A stretch of 64,000 bases of DNA from NCBI RefSeq assembly GCF_900104035.1, contig NZ_FNIT01000004.1, forward strand, positions 124,001-188,000. Reading direction: 5' to 3'. The position numbers and the translations under genes were made by a program. Of the stretch, positions 25,831 through 39,831 are shown in pieces. The DNA comes from Aureimonas jatrophae. GTDB lineage: Bacteria > Pseudomonadota > Alphaproteobacteria > Rhizobiales > Rhizobiaceae. Every line of letters begins with the position of its first letter. Position 1 is the stretch's first letter. The notes under the pieces are model-generated. The model had not been told where the DNA came from. It saw only the letters and a program-made list of their open reading frames with translations, and made no database searches.

Positions 25831-26056
25831 GGACTGTCCTCGCTCTCGCCTTGTCCGCCCCGGTCCGGCGTCGCGCGCCGGTTCGCGTTAACAATTGCCC
25901 CGCCGGAGAAGAGGTTCAAGACGCCGCGATTCCGGATCGCATCGCGGCGAACCGGGGACAAGCGACGCGCGGCGTTTGGAAACATGGCGCGATTGTGCCT
26001 ATCTCTTATCCACGGGTCCTGCGAGGGGCCTGCGGCGCACGGGAGGCATCGGGCGG

Positions 26057-26653
26057 ATGGCACGCAACAACGAGACGACGATCATCAAGAAGTACGCCAA
26101 CCGTCGGCTCTACAATACCGGCACCTCGATGTACGTGACGCTCGAGAACCTTGCGGCCATGGTGAAGGGCAACGAGGATTTCGTGGTGCAGGACGCCAAG
26201 ACCGGCGAGGACATCACGCACTCGGTGCTCACGCAGATCATCTTCGAGCAGGAGAACAAGGGCGGGCAGAACCTGATGCCCATCACGTTCCTGCGACAGC
26301 TGATCCGCTTCTACGGCGACCAGATGCAGATGGTGATCCCCGCCTATCTCGAGCATTCCATGGCCGCGTTCTCGCGCGAGCAGGAGACCTTCCGCGGCGC
26401 GAACGGGGGCACGCAGTCGCCGATGGCGCTGATGGAGGCGCAGGTCCGGCGCAACACCGAGATGTTCCGCGAGGCGATGGCCGTGTTCAACCCGTTCATG
26501 GCGGGCGCGCTGGGCGGAGGCGAGACCAAGAAGCCGACCGCTCCCCCGCCAGCCGCCGCAGCGCAGCCGAGCGCCGACGATCTGTCGGCGCTGCGCGACC
26601 AGCTGGCCGAGATGCAGCGGCGCCTCGAAGCGCTGGACCGCAAGAAGGACTGA
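26057..26653 (+). CDS. phaR: polyhydroxyalkanoate synthesis repressor PhaR
   Basis: This 198-residue DNA-binding protein senses PHA granules and represses phasin and PHA genes. The N-terminal DNA-binding domain TTIIKKYANRRLYNTGTS (residues 7-24) and the following LENLAAMVKGNEDFVVQDAK are diagnostic. The PHA-accumulation domain includes GGQNLMPITFLRQLIRFYGD. The tail is Ala/Pro-rich and ends in a coiled-coil-like helix (LRDQLAEMQRRLEAL). ATG 26057 is preceded by GGGAGGCATCGGGCGG. It diverges from phaAB and is followed by a bidirectional terminator. Confidence 0.95.
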   Translation: MARNNETTIIKKYANRRLYNTGTSMYVTLENLAAMVKGNEDFVVQDAKTGEDITHSVLTQIIFEQENKGGQNLMPITFLRQLIRFYGDQMQMVIPAYLEHSMAAFSREQETFRGANGGTQSPMALMEAQVRRNTEMFREAMAVFNPFMAGALGGGETKKPTAPPPAAAAQPSADDLSALRDQLAEMQRRLEALDRKKD

Positions 26654-26674
26654 GACCCGGCACGGCCGACGAAA

Positions 26675-26698
26675 AAGGCCGGGCGCGAGCCCGGCCTT
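26675..26698. terminator. bidirectional terminator between phaR and rpmF
   Basis: AAGGCCGGGC and GCCCGGCCTT form a perfect ten-pair stem with a GCGA loop. The reverse-strand side has a TTTTT run after it. It serves the convergent rpmF (reverse) best and may also end phaR transcripts. Confidence 0.85.
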
Positions 26699-26743
26699 GC
26701 AACTGTCGGAACGCCGTTCCAGCCGCCCAGGGGCGGCTCGGGA

Positions 26744-26929
26744 TCAGGCGTTCTCCTTGACCTTCAGGATCTGGCGGCCGCGATACATGCCGCTCTTGAG
26801 GTCGATGTGGTGCGGACGGCGCAGCTCGCCCGAGTTCTTGTCCTCGATATAGGTCGGCGCGGAAAGAGCGTCGGCCGAGCGGCGCATGCCGCGCTTGGAG
26901 GGGGAGGTCTTTCGCTTGGGAACGGCCAT
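26744..26929 (-). CDS. rpmF: 50S ribosomal protein L32
   Basis: This 61-residue basic protein is ribosomal protein L32 of the large subunit. The N-terminus [17 protein letters not shown] is highly diagnostic, followed by the alphaproteobacterial form of the domain ([20 protein letters not shown]). The zinc-binding cysteines found in many L32 proteins are absent, as is usual in alphaproteobacteria. A terminator follows 45 bases after the stop. mtgA lies upstream on the same strand with a 240-base gap. Confidence 0.97.
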   Translation of the reverse strand: MAVPKRKTSPSKRGMRRSADALSAPTYIEDKNSGELRRPHHIDLKSGMYRGRQILKVKENA

Positions 26930-27169
26930 CGTTTCTTCTTTCGTTCGCGCCGGCAGCGCCAGGTTTCCTCAAAAGCCGAGGGCCGGCGGGACCGCAACTG
27001 GAATTTCGGGTTCGACCGGTCCGCGCTCCCGTACGGGACCTCGAACCGCTCCCCGCATCGGCAACGCTCGCGCCGCGCCCTGTCTTGAAGGCCGCGCTTC
27101 GTTCCGCGATCCGGGGAAATCAGCGGTGCCCATAGCAAACGCCGGCCCGAAAGGAAAGAGGGCGCGGCG

Positions 27170-27853
27170 TCAGACGCCGCTGACGCAGCCGATATAACCG
27201 CCGCTCGCCCGCGCGCGCGCCGCCACCGTGCCCGCCAGGCGCCGAAGCCCGGCACTCGGATTGGCCGGATCGCGCGTCAGGGGCGAGGGCAGCGTGACCG
27301 CGAGAAGCGCCGCCTGGTTGGCGGTGAGCTGGCTCGCGGGGCGGTTGAAGTAGTAGCGGCTCGCCGCTCCGATCCCGTAGATGCCGTTCCCCCATTCCGC
27401 GACGTTGAGATAGATCTCCATCGTGCGGGTCTTCGACCAGACGAGGTCCGCATAGGTCGCAAGCGGCAGCTCCAGCGCCTTGCGCAGGAACGAGCGTCCG
27501 TTCCAGAGGAACAGGTTCTTGACCGTTTGCATGGGAATGGTCGAGGCGCCCCTGCCCGCCTCGCCCTCGTTCACCGCCTGGTCCACCACGTTGCCCAGCG
27601 CGTCCCAGTCAACGCCGCCATGGAAGCAGTACTGCCCGTCCTCCGACATCATCACCGAGCGCACCAGCACCGGTGCGATGTCCTCGATCGGCGTCCATTC
27701 GCGCTCGAAGGGCTGGAACGTGAAGTGTTCGGCCAGCATCAGCGTCGAGATCGGCCGGATCCCCGGGATCGCATAGACCGGCACCAGCACCAGCGGGATC
27801 GCGGCCAGCACCGCCACGACCAGGAGGGCGGCGGAGACGAGACGTCGGACCAT
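27170..27853 (-). CDS. mtgA: monofunctional peptidoglycan transglycosylase
   Basis: This 227-residue inner-membrane enzyme polymerises lipid II into glycan strands. One N-terminal membrane segment (about residues 5-28) anchors a periplasmic GT51 domain. Its motifs are complete: SEDGQYCFHGGVDW with the catalytic glutamate, GASTIPMQTVKNLFLW, RKALELPLA and KTRTMEIYLNVAEWG. There is no transpeptidase domain. The gene lies upstream of rpmF in the same direction, an order conserved in this group of bacteria. It diverges from the polyprenyl synthetase gene, whose product pathway supplies the lipid carrier. Confidence 0.95.
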   Translation of the reverse strand: MVRRLVSAALLVVAVLAAIPLVLVPVYAIPGIRPISTLMLAEHFTFQPFEREWTPIEDIAPVLVRSVMMSEDGQYCFHGGVDWDALGNVVDQAVNEGEAGRGASTIPMQTVKNLFLWNGRSFLRKALELPLATYADLVWSKTRTMEIYLNVAEWGNGIYGIGAASRYYFNRPASQLTANQAALLAVTLPSPLTRDPANPSAGLRRLAGTVAARARASGGYIGCVSGV

Positions 27854-28038
27854 GGGCGAGGCGTCTTCCGGGGTTGAGGGAGAATCGGGCGGGCTCGGGC
27901 CTCGGCGAGAAGGCTAGCCGCATCGCGGTCTTAGCGCCTCCCCCGCAGCCGGAGCAACCGCCGGACTTGCGCGCGGGCGCGCGCTTGCGCCAAGAGGAGT
28001 GCGCCGACACCCTTCCCGATCCGGACCCGAAGCGCCCC

Positions 28039-28953
28039 ATGCCCAGCCAGACCGACACGCGCTTTGCCGACGAACTGTCCCAGGCCGCCGCGCGCGTCGA
28101 ACAGGCCATGGACGCCTCGCTCGGTGCCGGGAGCGCGCTTCTGGGCACGGCGCCCGACCGGCTGCTGGCGGCCATGCGCCACGGCGCGCTCGGCGGCGGC
28201 AAGCGGCTGCGGCCCTTTCTCGTGATCGAGAGCGCCGCGCTCTTCGGCGCAGCGGCTGAGCAGGCGATGCCGGTGGCGCTCGCGCTGGAATGCGTCCACT
28301 GCTACTCGCTGGTCCACGACGACCTGCCGGCCATGGACGACGACGACCTGCGGCGCGGGCAACCGACCGTGCACCGGGCCTTCGACGAGGCGACCGCAAT
28401 TCTGGCGGGCGATGCGCTCCTGACGCTCGCCTTCGGGCTCGTCGCGGACGCCCATGGCATCGCGCCGGAGCGACGCATCGCACTCGTGCGCCTCCTGTCG
28501 CACGAGGCGGGCGCCGCCGGCATGGTCGGCGGCCAGGCGCTGGATCTGGCGGCCGAGCGCCGCCCGACGCTCCCCGAAGCGGAGATCCGGCAGCTTCAGG
28601 CGATGAAGACCGGCGCCCTGATCGCCTTCGGCTGCGAGGCGGGCGCGGTGCTGGCGGGAGCGGCGCCTCGGGAGCGCACCGTGTTGCGGCGTTTCGGCGA
28701 GGCGCTGGGCCTCGCCTTCCAGCTGGCCGACGACCTTCTCGACGAGACGGCGGATGCGGCGACCCTCGGCAAGGCGGCCGGCAAGGATGCCGCGCGCGGC
28801 AAGAAGACCCTGCCCGCCCTGCATGGCCAGGACTGGACGCGGCAGGAACTGGCCCGGCTTGTCGGCGAGGCCGAGGCGATGCTGGAGCCCTTCGGCGAGC
28901 GGGCCGAGACGCTGCGCCGAGCGGCCCGCTTCGTGGCCGGGCGCGACCGCTGA
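28039..28953 (+). CDS. ispA: polyprenyl synthetase (farnesyl diphosphate synthase type)
   Basis: This 304-residue enzyme condenses isopentenyl diphosphate with an allylic diphosphate. The first aspartate-rich motif is HDDLPAMDDDDLRRG and the second is QLADDLLDETAD; GGGKRLRP binds isopentenyl diphosphate. The motif spacing is that of bacterial short-chain (C15) synthases, so IspA is the best assignment, though geranylgeranyl synthase is possible. Many relatives end in a Lys-rich DGRD motif; this one ends RFVAGRDR. ATG 28039 was chosen because conservation begins there; the open frame extends upstream to 27874 without conserved sequence. Confidence 0.88.
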   Translation: MPSQTDTRFADELSQAAARVEQAMDASLGAGSALLGTAPDRLLAAMRHGALGGGKRLRPFLVIESAALFGAAAEQAMPVALALECVHCYSLVHDDLPAMDDDDLRRGQPTVHRAFDEATAILAGDALLTLAFGLVADAHGIAPERRIALVRLLSHEAGAAGMVGGQALDLAAERRPTLPEAEIRQLQAMKTGALIAFGCEAGAVLAGAAPRERTVLRRFGEALGLAFQLADDLLDETADAATLGKAAGKDAARGKKTLPALHGQDWTRQELARLVGEAEAMLEPFGERAETLRRAARFVAGRDR

Positions 28954-28975
28954 CGCACCGCCCGCCCCGGGCCGC

Positions 28976-30178
28976 TCAGGCCGGTACGGCGGCGTTTCGC
29001 GCTGGCCACAGGTCACCCGCGTCGGGGCCGGCAGGCGGCGCGGTTTCATCCGGCGTCGAGATGACGAGACGATCGCGGCCGTCCGCCTTGGCACGATAGA
29101 GCGCGACATCGGCCAGCGCGAGTACGGCGTCCCGTCGGGAAGCAGCCCCCGCCCCGGCGAATGCCAGGCCGACGCTCGCGGTCACCCTGATCGTCTCGCC
29201 GCGCCAGTCGACCGGCGTGTCGTGCATCGCCTGACGGATGTCCCTCACGCGCGTTTCCGCCCGGCTCGCCCCTCCGGCGGGCACATAGAGCACGAACTCC
29301 TCGCCTCCGATGCGCGCCAGAATTTCGCCCCGGCCCAGGCACCGCAGGGCGATCGCGGCAAAGACGGCCAGCACGTGGTCTCCGCCCGCATGGCCGTGGC
29401 GATCGTTCACCTGTTTGAAATGGTCGAGATCGAGGACGGCGATCGCGGCCCCCGGCGCGAGATCGGCCGGGACCGAGCCCAGAAAGCCGTGCCGGTTGGG
29501 CAGGCCCGTCAGGGCGTCGGTGACGGACTGACGCCGGTGCCGTTCCTCCAGCCGTTCGCGAACGAGCGAGGCCAGAAGCGCCGCGATCGCGAAGTTCAGC
29601 ATCATGGTCGCGGCAAAGCCGAGAGCCAGCGAGCCCGGCGTGGCGAGCCCCGACAGGAGCAGCGGAACCTGCGCGCCATAGATCGCCGCGCACACGATCG
29701 CGGTTGCGGCGAGCGGACCGCGCGAGGGCAAGGGCTCGCTCCGGCGGTTCGCCAGCAGACCGAAGCCCGCCGCCAGCAAGGCCAGGGTCGCGCCCAGGTG
29801 GAAGACCGTCGCACGGATCGTGTTGTCGGCGAACACCGGCGTCAGCAGTCCCACCAGCAGGATCGCGGCCGCGATCAGAAGCAGCCATCGCCAGGCGCCG
29901 ACCCGCCGGTCGAGACGGCGCATGCCCAGAAACAGGAGCGTGTAGGCCGCGACGCCGAGACCGGGGCTCGTGTCGCGCCAGACCACAGGCGGGATCGTCC
30001 CGCTCTCGCCCAGCCCCGCGAGAAGCGCGCCCGCCGCCAGCATCAGAAAGGCCGTCGCGATCACGGCGACGCCCGACGGCCGCTCGGCGCGCAGCCAGAC
30101 GAGAAGCAGCACGCCCGCTCCCGCGAGCAGCGACGTCTTATGGAGAAGCAGGACCGTTCCGAGATCGAGCAGGGTCAT
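28976..30178 (-). CDS. membrane-anchored diguanylate cyclase (GGDEF)
   Basis: This 400-residue protein makes the second messenger c-di-GMP. About seven hydrophobic segments fill residues 1-215 and form a membrane sensor, then a GGDEF domain follows: TDALTGLPNRHGFL, LDLDHFKQVNDRHGHAGGD and the active loop IGGEEF. The inhibitory I-site RxxD five residues before GGEEF is not present (GRGE instead), so product inhibition may be weak. ATG 30178 is the best start; the 24 residues encoded before it are unconserved. It converges on the polyprenyl synthetase gene. Confidence 0.9.
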   Translation of the reverse strand: MTLLDLGTVLLLHKTSLLAGAGVLLLVWLRAERPSGVAVIATAFLMLAAGALLAGLGESGTIPPVVWRDTSPGLGVAAYTLLFLGMRRLDRRVGAWRWLLLIAAAILLVGLLTPVFADNTIRATVFHLGATLALLAAGFGLLANRRSEPLPSRGPLAATAIVCAAIYGAQVPLLLSGLATPGSLALGFAATMMLNFAIAALLASLVRERLEERHRRQSVTDALTGLPNRHGFLGSVPADLAPGAAIAVLDLDHFKQVNDRHGHAGGDHVLAVFAAIALRCLGRGEILARIGGEEFVLYVPAGGASRAETRVRDIRQAMHDTPVDWRGETIRVTASVGLAFAGAGAASRRDAVLALADVALYRAKADGRDRLVISTPDETAPPAGPDAGDLWPARNAAVPA

Positions 30179-30301
30179 GCGAGGTCCCGGATTGCACGGC
30201 ACGGCGTCGGCGGACCGGTGATTCGGCCCGGCCGACGTCGCGGCGGGCATGATGCCGAGTCGCCCTTAAGACCCGGTTCCCGTTCCTTCGTGGAGCGAAG
30301 C

Positions 30302-31149
30302 CTAGTTCCGCACCACGACGCAGCTTCCTCCGACCGAGCGGTAGCGCGCGCAGAAGCTGTCGGCCTCGCGGCGTGAGTCGGCGCCGATGCGCACGGCCGT
30401 GATACGGCGCGGGCCGGAGATGGGGCGCGAGCGCAGGAGGATCGGCGTGATGCCGCCGAGCACCTTCGGATACTGGTCCTGGAGGCGGTGGTAGATGCGC
30501 ACCGCGATCGCCTCGTTGGGATGGCCGGCCACCTGCGCGCCCCACGGACGCAGCGGTGCCGATTCGGCCAGCGCGAACACGGCGCGCGTGGGCAGGATCG
30601 GCAGACGGCGGCAGGCGCTCGCGAAGTCGAGATCCTTGACCAGCGGCGTCACGGCCGCCTCGCGCCCCGCTTCCTCGCGAAACCACGAGGCAGGCTGGGC
30701 GGTGATCGACAGGACGTAGTCCTCGGTCTCGAAAGGCAGACGCCCGCCGGACTGCATCCAGCGCTTCACGCGGTTGATGCCCCCGTTGTAGGCGGCCGCC
30801 GCCAGCCCCCAGGAGCCGAGTTCGCTCCGCAGGTCCTTGAGGTAGCCGGCCGAATGGCGCAGCGCCTCGCGCTTGTCGAGCGGGTCGCCGAGGCCCCGCT
30901 CCTTGGCGGTGTAGGGCATGAACTGGGCGATGCCGAGCGCCCCCACCGGCGAGCGTGCCCCTTCGTCGAAGCGGGACTCCTTCCAGATCAAGCGCGCGAA
31001 GAAGGCCGGCTCCATGCCGACCTCCCGCGCGTTCGCCTCGATCAGGTCGCAGATCTCCGCCACGCGCGGGTCGTTGGCACGCTCGGGCTGGGCCGCGGGC
31101 GCGGGCTGCGCGGCTGAAAGCGCGAGCAGAAGGAGCGCTAGGCGGCCCT

Positions 31150-31153
<4 letters not shown>
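30302..31153 (-). CDS. lytic transglycosylase domain protein
   Basis: This 283-residue periplasmic enzyme cleaves peptidoglycan between MurNAc and GlcNAc. It has a signal peptide cleaved near PAPAA, then an SLT domain with the catalytic Glu59 in [18 protein letters not shown], the IAQFMP motif and [14 protein letters not shown]. The C-terminal 70 residues ([31 protein letters not shown]) resemble a SPOR-type glycan-binding unit with two cysteines; that is inferred from pattern only. It starts in a four-base overlap with the ispG stop and is therefore translated from the ispG transcript. Confidence 0.88.
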
Positions 31154-32448
<1,295 letters not shown>

Positions 32449-32618
32449 GGTGCTCCGGACGTTTCGCTCGGGAGGCGGACGGCTTCGATCTACAGGGGGC
32501 GGGTGCCGATCGCAATCAAGGCGCTTCATCATGTCGCGAGCGTGACGGGCCCATGCTTGATCGGCAAGCCGGCAGTCCCTATCGCCCGGTGACGTCCCCT
32601 GCCCGGAGTTTTGAGCCC

Positions 32619-32777
32619 ATGCCGCTCGGCGCCACGCTGACCCTGTTCTCGGCCCTCGTGTTCATCGCCTACCTGCCGGTCTGGCCCTGGTCGCGCCGCT
32701 TCAGCTCCAAGCCCGCGATCGTCTGGGGCGTGATCTTCCTGGTCTGCGTGCTCCTGTGGGTGACCGTCCTGATCTAG
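32619..32777 (+). CDS. small membrane protein (52 aa)
   Basis: This 52-residue protein consists of two hydrophobic helices ([16 protein letters not shown] and [18 protein letters not shown]) joined by a basic loop SRRFSSKP, a hairpin membrane topology. GGAG lies 12 bases before ATG 32619, a little far. The stop codon overlaps the convergent MFS gene stop by four bases. Codon use is compatible with real coding. No family was recognised, and function is unknown. Confidence 0.6.
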   Translation: MPLGATLTLFSALVFIAYLPVWPWSRRFSSKPAIVWGVIFLVCVLLWVTVLI

Positions 32778-33973
32778 TGGGCCGGCGCCCGGTCGGCGCC
32801 GCGCATCAGGCCGGCCAGCGGGAAGACGAGGGCGAGCAGCACGGCCAGCCCCAGGAAGACGGGCGGGAAGCCGAAATGCTCGGCGAACCACCCGATCGCG
32901 GACGGCGCGATCAGGATCCCGCTATAGCCGATCGTGGTAGCGATCGAGATGCCGACGCCGGGCTTGACGCCGGGCAGGTTGCCGGCCGCCGAAAAGGCCA
33001 CCGGCACGATGTTGGAGAGGCCGACGCCGAGCACCGCGAAGCCGACGAGGACCACCGGCAGGTCGGGGCCGAGGGCGATCATCAGAAGCCCGACGAGGCC
33101 GAGGCCGACCGAGATGCGCACCGTGTGCACCGCGCCCAGCCGGTCGCGGATCGGATCGCCCAGGAAGCGGAACAGCGCCATGGAACCCGACAGGGCCGCA
33201 AAGGCGAGGCCCGAGTAGGCGACCTCGGTGCCGTGGTCCTGGCGCAGGTAGATCGCGCTCCAGTCGATCGCCGCGCCTTCCGGCACCATGGCGAACAGCG
33301 CGCAAATGCCGATCGCGACCGCGCCCCAGCTGAGGATCCCGCCCCGCGCGGCGCCGCCCGTATCCGCGCCGGATGCCGCCTCGTGCGGCGCATCGCGGTC
33401 CTCCAGCATGGCGCGGCCGACGGGGATCGCGGCGAGCAGCGTCACGAGGCCGATCAGCATCATGTGGCCGGTGCTGCCGAGCGCGGCGATCAGCGGGCCG
33501 CCGACGGCCGCGCCCGCAAAGCCGCCGATCGACCAGAAGCCGTGACAGGACGACATCATGGCGCGCGGCAGCCGCCGCTCGACCGCCACCGCATTGGCGT
33601 TCATGGCGACGTCCATGCCACCCATCGACATACCGAAGAACAGGATGGCGAGCGCGGCGAGCGAAGGCGAGGGCGCGAGCGCCAGAAGCGGGAAGGCAAG
33701 CGCCAGCAGGACCTGCCCGACGACCACGGGGCGGCGCGTGCCGAAGCGCGCCGTCGCCGCCCCGACCAGCGGCATGGCGAGCACCGCGCCGATGCCGAAG
33801 GCGAGGATCAGGAGGCCGAGGCGCGACTCCGACAACCCGAGGCGATCCGCCAGGACCGGCACCTGCGGCGTCCAGTTGCCCAGGACGAAGCCGTTGGCGA
33901 GAAAGGCGCCGGAGACGGCGAGGCGCTCGCGCGGCCAGAGCGAGGCGCGCGGCGATGAGGCGAGGGAGGTCAT
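32774..33973 (-). CDS. MFS transporter
   Basis: This 399-residue protein has about twelve hydrophobic segments and is a major facilitator superfamily transporter. The loop between helices 2 and 3 carries GAATARFGTRRPVVVG, and SMGGMDVAMNANAVAVERR after helix 4 is typical of the YbjJ/FucP-like group. MSSCHGFWSIGGF is another group signature. It starts 28 bases after the DeoR-type regulator gene, so it is probably the transporter that the regulator controls. Sugar or sugar-like cargo is plausible from that link only. Confidence 0.88.
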   Translation of the reverse strand: MTSLASSPRASLWPRERLAVSGAFLANGFVLGNWTPQVPVLADRLGLSESRLGLLILAFGIGAVLAMPLVGAATARFGTRRPVVVGQVLLALAFPLLALAPSPSLAALAILFFGMSMGGMDVAMNANAVAVERRLPRAMMSSCHGFWSIGGFAGAAVGGPLIAALGSTGHMMLIGLVTLLAAIPVGRAMLEDRDAPHEAASGADTGGAARGGILSWGAVAIGICALFAMVPEGAAIDWSAIYLRQDHGTEVAYSGLAFAALSGSMALFRFLGDPIRDRLGAVHTVRISVGLGLVGLLMIALGPDLPVVLVGFAVLGVGLSNIVPVAFSAAGNLPGVKPGVGISIATTIGYSGILIAPSAIGWFAEHFGFPPVFLGLAVLLALVFPLAGLMRGADRAPAH

Positions 33974-34001
33974 AGGCGGTCCGGTCCTGTCATGCGTTTC
34001 G

Positions 34002-34826
34002 TCAGGCGGCGCGCGAGGCCGCGCGGCGAAGGCGCGGCCCCTCGACGGCGCTCGGCGCCTCGGCGCGCTCGCAGGCTATGCCGAGCGCGGCGAAGGGCTC
34101 GACCAGGGCCGCGTCGCAGTCGTGCTCCACCACGAGGCGGGCCAGACGCCGCGCCGGGGCGACCGTGAAGGAGGCGGCCGTCGTGAACTTGTCGGTGGTG
34201 GCGGCCACCCACACCTCGCCGGCCCGCTCGGCGAGGCTCCCCTTGAGCTCGGCCTCCTCCGGATGATGGGCGGTGATGCCGGCCTCGGCGTCGAGGCCGC
34301 AGGCGCCGAGGACCAGAACGGTCGGGCGTAGGCGCTCGGCCTCGCGCAGCGTCTGCGAGCCGAGGCAGGCCCCGCTCTCGCCATGGAGGCGACCACCGAG
34401 GAGGACGGTTGCGACGCCGGGCTTGTCCTGCAGCGCGCAGGCGATCGCGGGCGCGTTGGTGACGACCGTCAGCCCGCTTCCGGGCGGCAGCCGCTCGGCG
34501 ACGAGAAGGTTGGTGGAGCCGGCATCGATGAAGAGCGTCGAGCCCGGCATGACGCCGGTGACGATGCGCTCGGCGAGCCGCGTCTTGCGGGCGACCATCT
34601 GGTCGCGCCGCTCGCTCAGCGTCCCGACCTGCGGCGCGAAGGGCAGCGCCCCGCCGTAGACGCGACGGCACTCCCCGCGCGCGGCGAGCTCGCGCAGATC
34701 GCGCCGGATCGTGTCCTCCGACACGCCGAACGCGTCCGCCAGCCGGACCGCAAGTACGCGCCCGTCACGCGCCAGCCATTCGCGGATCAGCGTCTGCCGC
34801 TGGCCTGTCAGAAGAGGAGCATCCAT
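34002..34826 (-). CDS. DeoR/GlpR family transcriptional regulator
   Basis: This 274-residue repressor has an N-terminal helix-turn-helix (VLAVRLADAFGVSEDTIRRDLREL, about residues 21-44, followed by GECRRVYGGA) and a C-terminal effector domain with the phosphosugar-binding signature FIDAGSTNLLVAERL and VTNAPAIA. DeoR regulators respond to phosphorylated sugars. It precedes an MFS transporter gene in the same operon. A 17-base palindrome lies just upstream of its start and may be its own operator. ATG 34826 is chosen since 15 upstream codons overlap that palindrome. Confidence 0.9.
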   Translation of the reverse strand: MDAPLLTGQRQTLIREWLARDGRVLAVRLADAFGVSEDTIRRDLRELAARGECRRVYGGALPFAPQVGTLSERRDQMVARKTRLAERIVTGVMPGSTLFIDAGSTNLLVAERLPPGSGLTVVTNAPAIACALQDKPGVATVLLGGRLHGESGACLGSQTLREAERLRPTVLVLGACGLDAEAGITAHHPEEAELKGSLAERAGEVWVAATTDKFTTAASFTVAPARRLARLVVEHDCDAALVEPFAALGIACERAEAPSAVEGPRLRRAASRAA

Positions 34827-34842
34827 CGCACTACCAAACGTG

Positions 34843-34859
34843 CATGATCGTGCATCATG
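34843..34859. promoter_or_regulatory. palindrome upstream of the DeoR-type gene, candidate operator
   Basis: CATGAT-CGTGC-ATCATG is a perfect six-base inverted repeat with a five-base spacer. It overlaps a direct repeat CGTGCAT/CGTGCAT. It sits 17 bases before the regulator start codon, between this gene and the formate/nitrite transporter gene. The position and symmetry fit autoregulation. Confidence 0.45.
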
Positions 34860-34880
34860 TGACACGACCATGCAGACAGG

Positions 34881-35750
34881 TCAATGCCCCGCCTGTTCCG
34901 GCCGGCGCAGGTAGGCGAACCAGTAGGCAATCCCGATCAGGCCGCCGCCAACCGTGTTGCCGATCGTGACGAAGACGAGGTTGTGCACGAGCGGCCAGAA
35001 GCCGAGCGTCGCGAAGGCGGTCGGGTCCGCACCCGTGCCGGTCCAGAATTCGCTGCCCGCGGTCGCCTTCACGAGGAGGCCCATGGGCAGGATCGACATG
35101 TTGGCGACCGAGTGCTCGAATCCGGCCGCGACGAAGGCGGCGATCGGCCCCGTCAGCGCCAGGATCTTGCCGGGCACGGTGCGAGCGGCCTGCGTGACCC
35201 AGACCGCCAGGCAGACCAGCATGTTGGCGAGGATGCCGCTGGCGACGAGCTGGAGCGCGCCCTTGCCCATCTTGGTGCGCGCGGTCTCGAGCGCGGCAAG
35301 GCCCACGGCCCCCTCGCCAGGCATGTGTCCTCCGGCCACCACGAAGAGGACGGCGACGAGCAGCGCGCCGACGAGGTTGCCGCCGTAGACCACCAGCCAG
35401 AAGCGCCACATCGTGCCGCGGTCGAGCGTATGGCGCAGGCGGTGGATCACGAGCATCGTGTCGCCGGTGAAGAGTTCGGCGCCGGCCACCGTCACGAGCG
35501 TCAGCCCGACCGAGAAGCCGATGCCCGCCAGGAGATGCTGTGGTCCCGAGAACCCGTCGCCGCCCGCGCTCACCACGAGGTAGAGGATCGAGCCGAAGGC
35601 GATGAAGGCGCCCGCCAGCACCGCGAGCAGGAAGACCTCGGAGGTCGGCTTCTTGACCTTGCCGCCGAGGTAGTCGAGCGCGATGCGCGCCGCCTCGGGC
35701 GGCTTGGCGTCGGCGACGAGGACGTCGGGCTTCCCGTCGGGCATGGGCAT
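34881..35750 (-). CDS. formate/nitrite transporter family protein
   Basis: This 289-residue inner-membrane protein belongs to the FocA/NirC family of pentameric channels. Six hydrophobic segments are visible, with family motifs AGAFIAFGSILYLVV, GAELFTGDTMLV, VVYGGNLVGALLVA, ANMLVCLAVWV, GFEHSVANMSILPMG and NLVFVTIGNTVGGGL. These include the conserved histidine (EHSVANM). ATG 35750 or 35744 may be used; GGAG is better spaced for the second. Cargo could be formate, nitrite or a similar small anion. Neighbouring genes are pyc upstream and deoR downstream. Confidence 0.93.
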   Translation of the reverse strand: MPMPDGKPDVLVADAKPPEAARIALDYLGGKVKKPTSEVFLLAVLAGAFIAFGSILYLVVSAGGDGFSGPQHLLAGIGFSVGLTLVTVAGAELFTGDTMLVIHRLRHTLDRGTMWRFWLVVYGGNLVGALLVAVLFVVAGGHMPGEGAVGLAALETARTKMGKGALQLVASGILANMLVCLAVWVTQAARTVPGKILALTGPIAAFVAAGFEHSVANMSILPMGLLVKATAGSEFWTGTGADPTAFATLGFWPLVHNLVFVTIGNTVGGGLIGIAYWFAYLRRPEQAGH

Positions 35751-35830
35751 GTCTCCGGCCGTGGGCAGCGGGGATGCTGCCGTCCCGCCGCCAAATGGGC
35801 GGCGGGCGGGGACCGGGAAGGCGCCGAGCC

Positions 35831-39292
<3,462 letters not shown>

Positions 39293-39831
39293 GAGCGGTT
39301 CCCCCCTGGCGGCCGACCCGGCCGCTTGCGGGAGGAGAGCTAACTGCAACTCCGGCTCCGTTGCAATGCAGCATCGCACAGGAACGCTTCGACGCCGCGG
39401 GATCCCCTGACATCCGAGATAGCGATCGCCGCGCTAGGCGACCCCGATCCGGTATCCATGCGCATCCCATGGAAACACAGTGCGAGCGCAGGGACCGCTC
39501 GCCGCGGTGTTCGAGCTAGCGCTGCGGCGAGGTGCGATCCCTGACCTCAAGGCGTTCGCGCTGGGCTTTCAGGTCGTGGGTCCAGGTCCGGTCGGCGGTC
39601 TCCAGACCAAGGGCGGTCCGGTCGAGATCGACCAAGCGCCCTTCCCTCGCGCACCCGCATCCGGGAATGGATCGCCCGGGCCATGCGGCGCTCGACCTCG
39701 TGTCGCCCCGAGGTGGCGTGATTCCAGCGTGCGGACATGCATGGTCCAGGGACGCCCGGCGACACCAAAGGGCCCGCCGCTGTCGCGACGGGCCCAGTGA
39801 GGCAGGCAGGACGATCGGGTCGCGCTGGCCG
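39293..39831. other. intergenic stretch between eamA-type gene and pyc
   Basis: No convincing gene is seen in these 539 bases. Reverse frames over 39516-39770 contain arginine-rich ORFs that switch frame (RMRVREGR in one, GRLVDLDRTALGLETAD in another), which could be a decayed gene end but could also be chance in high-GC DNA. GGGCCCG and CGGGCCC at 39770-39776 and 39789-39795 form a hairpin about 40 bases after the stop of the EamA gene and may end its transcript. Confidence 0.4.
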
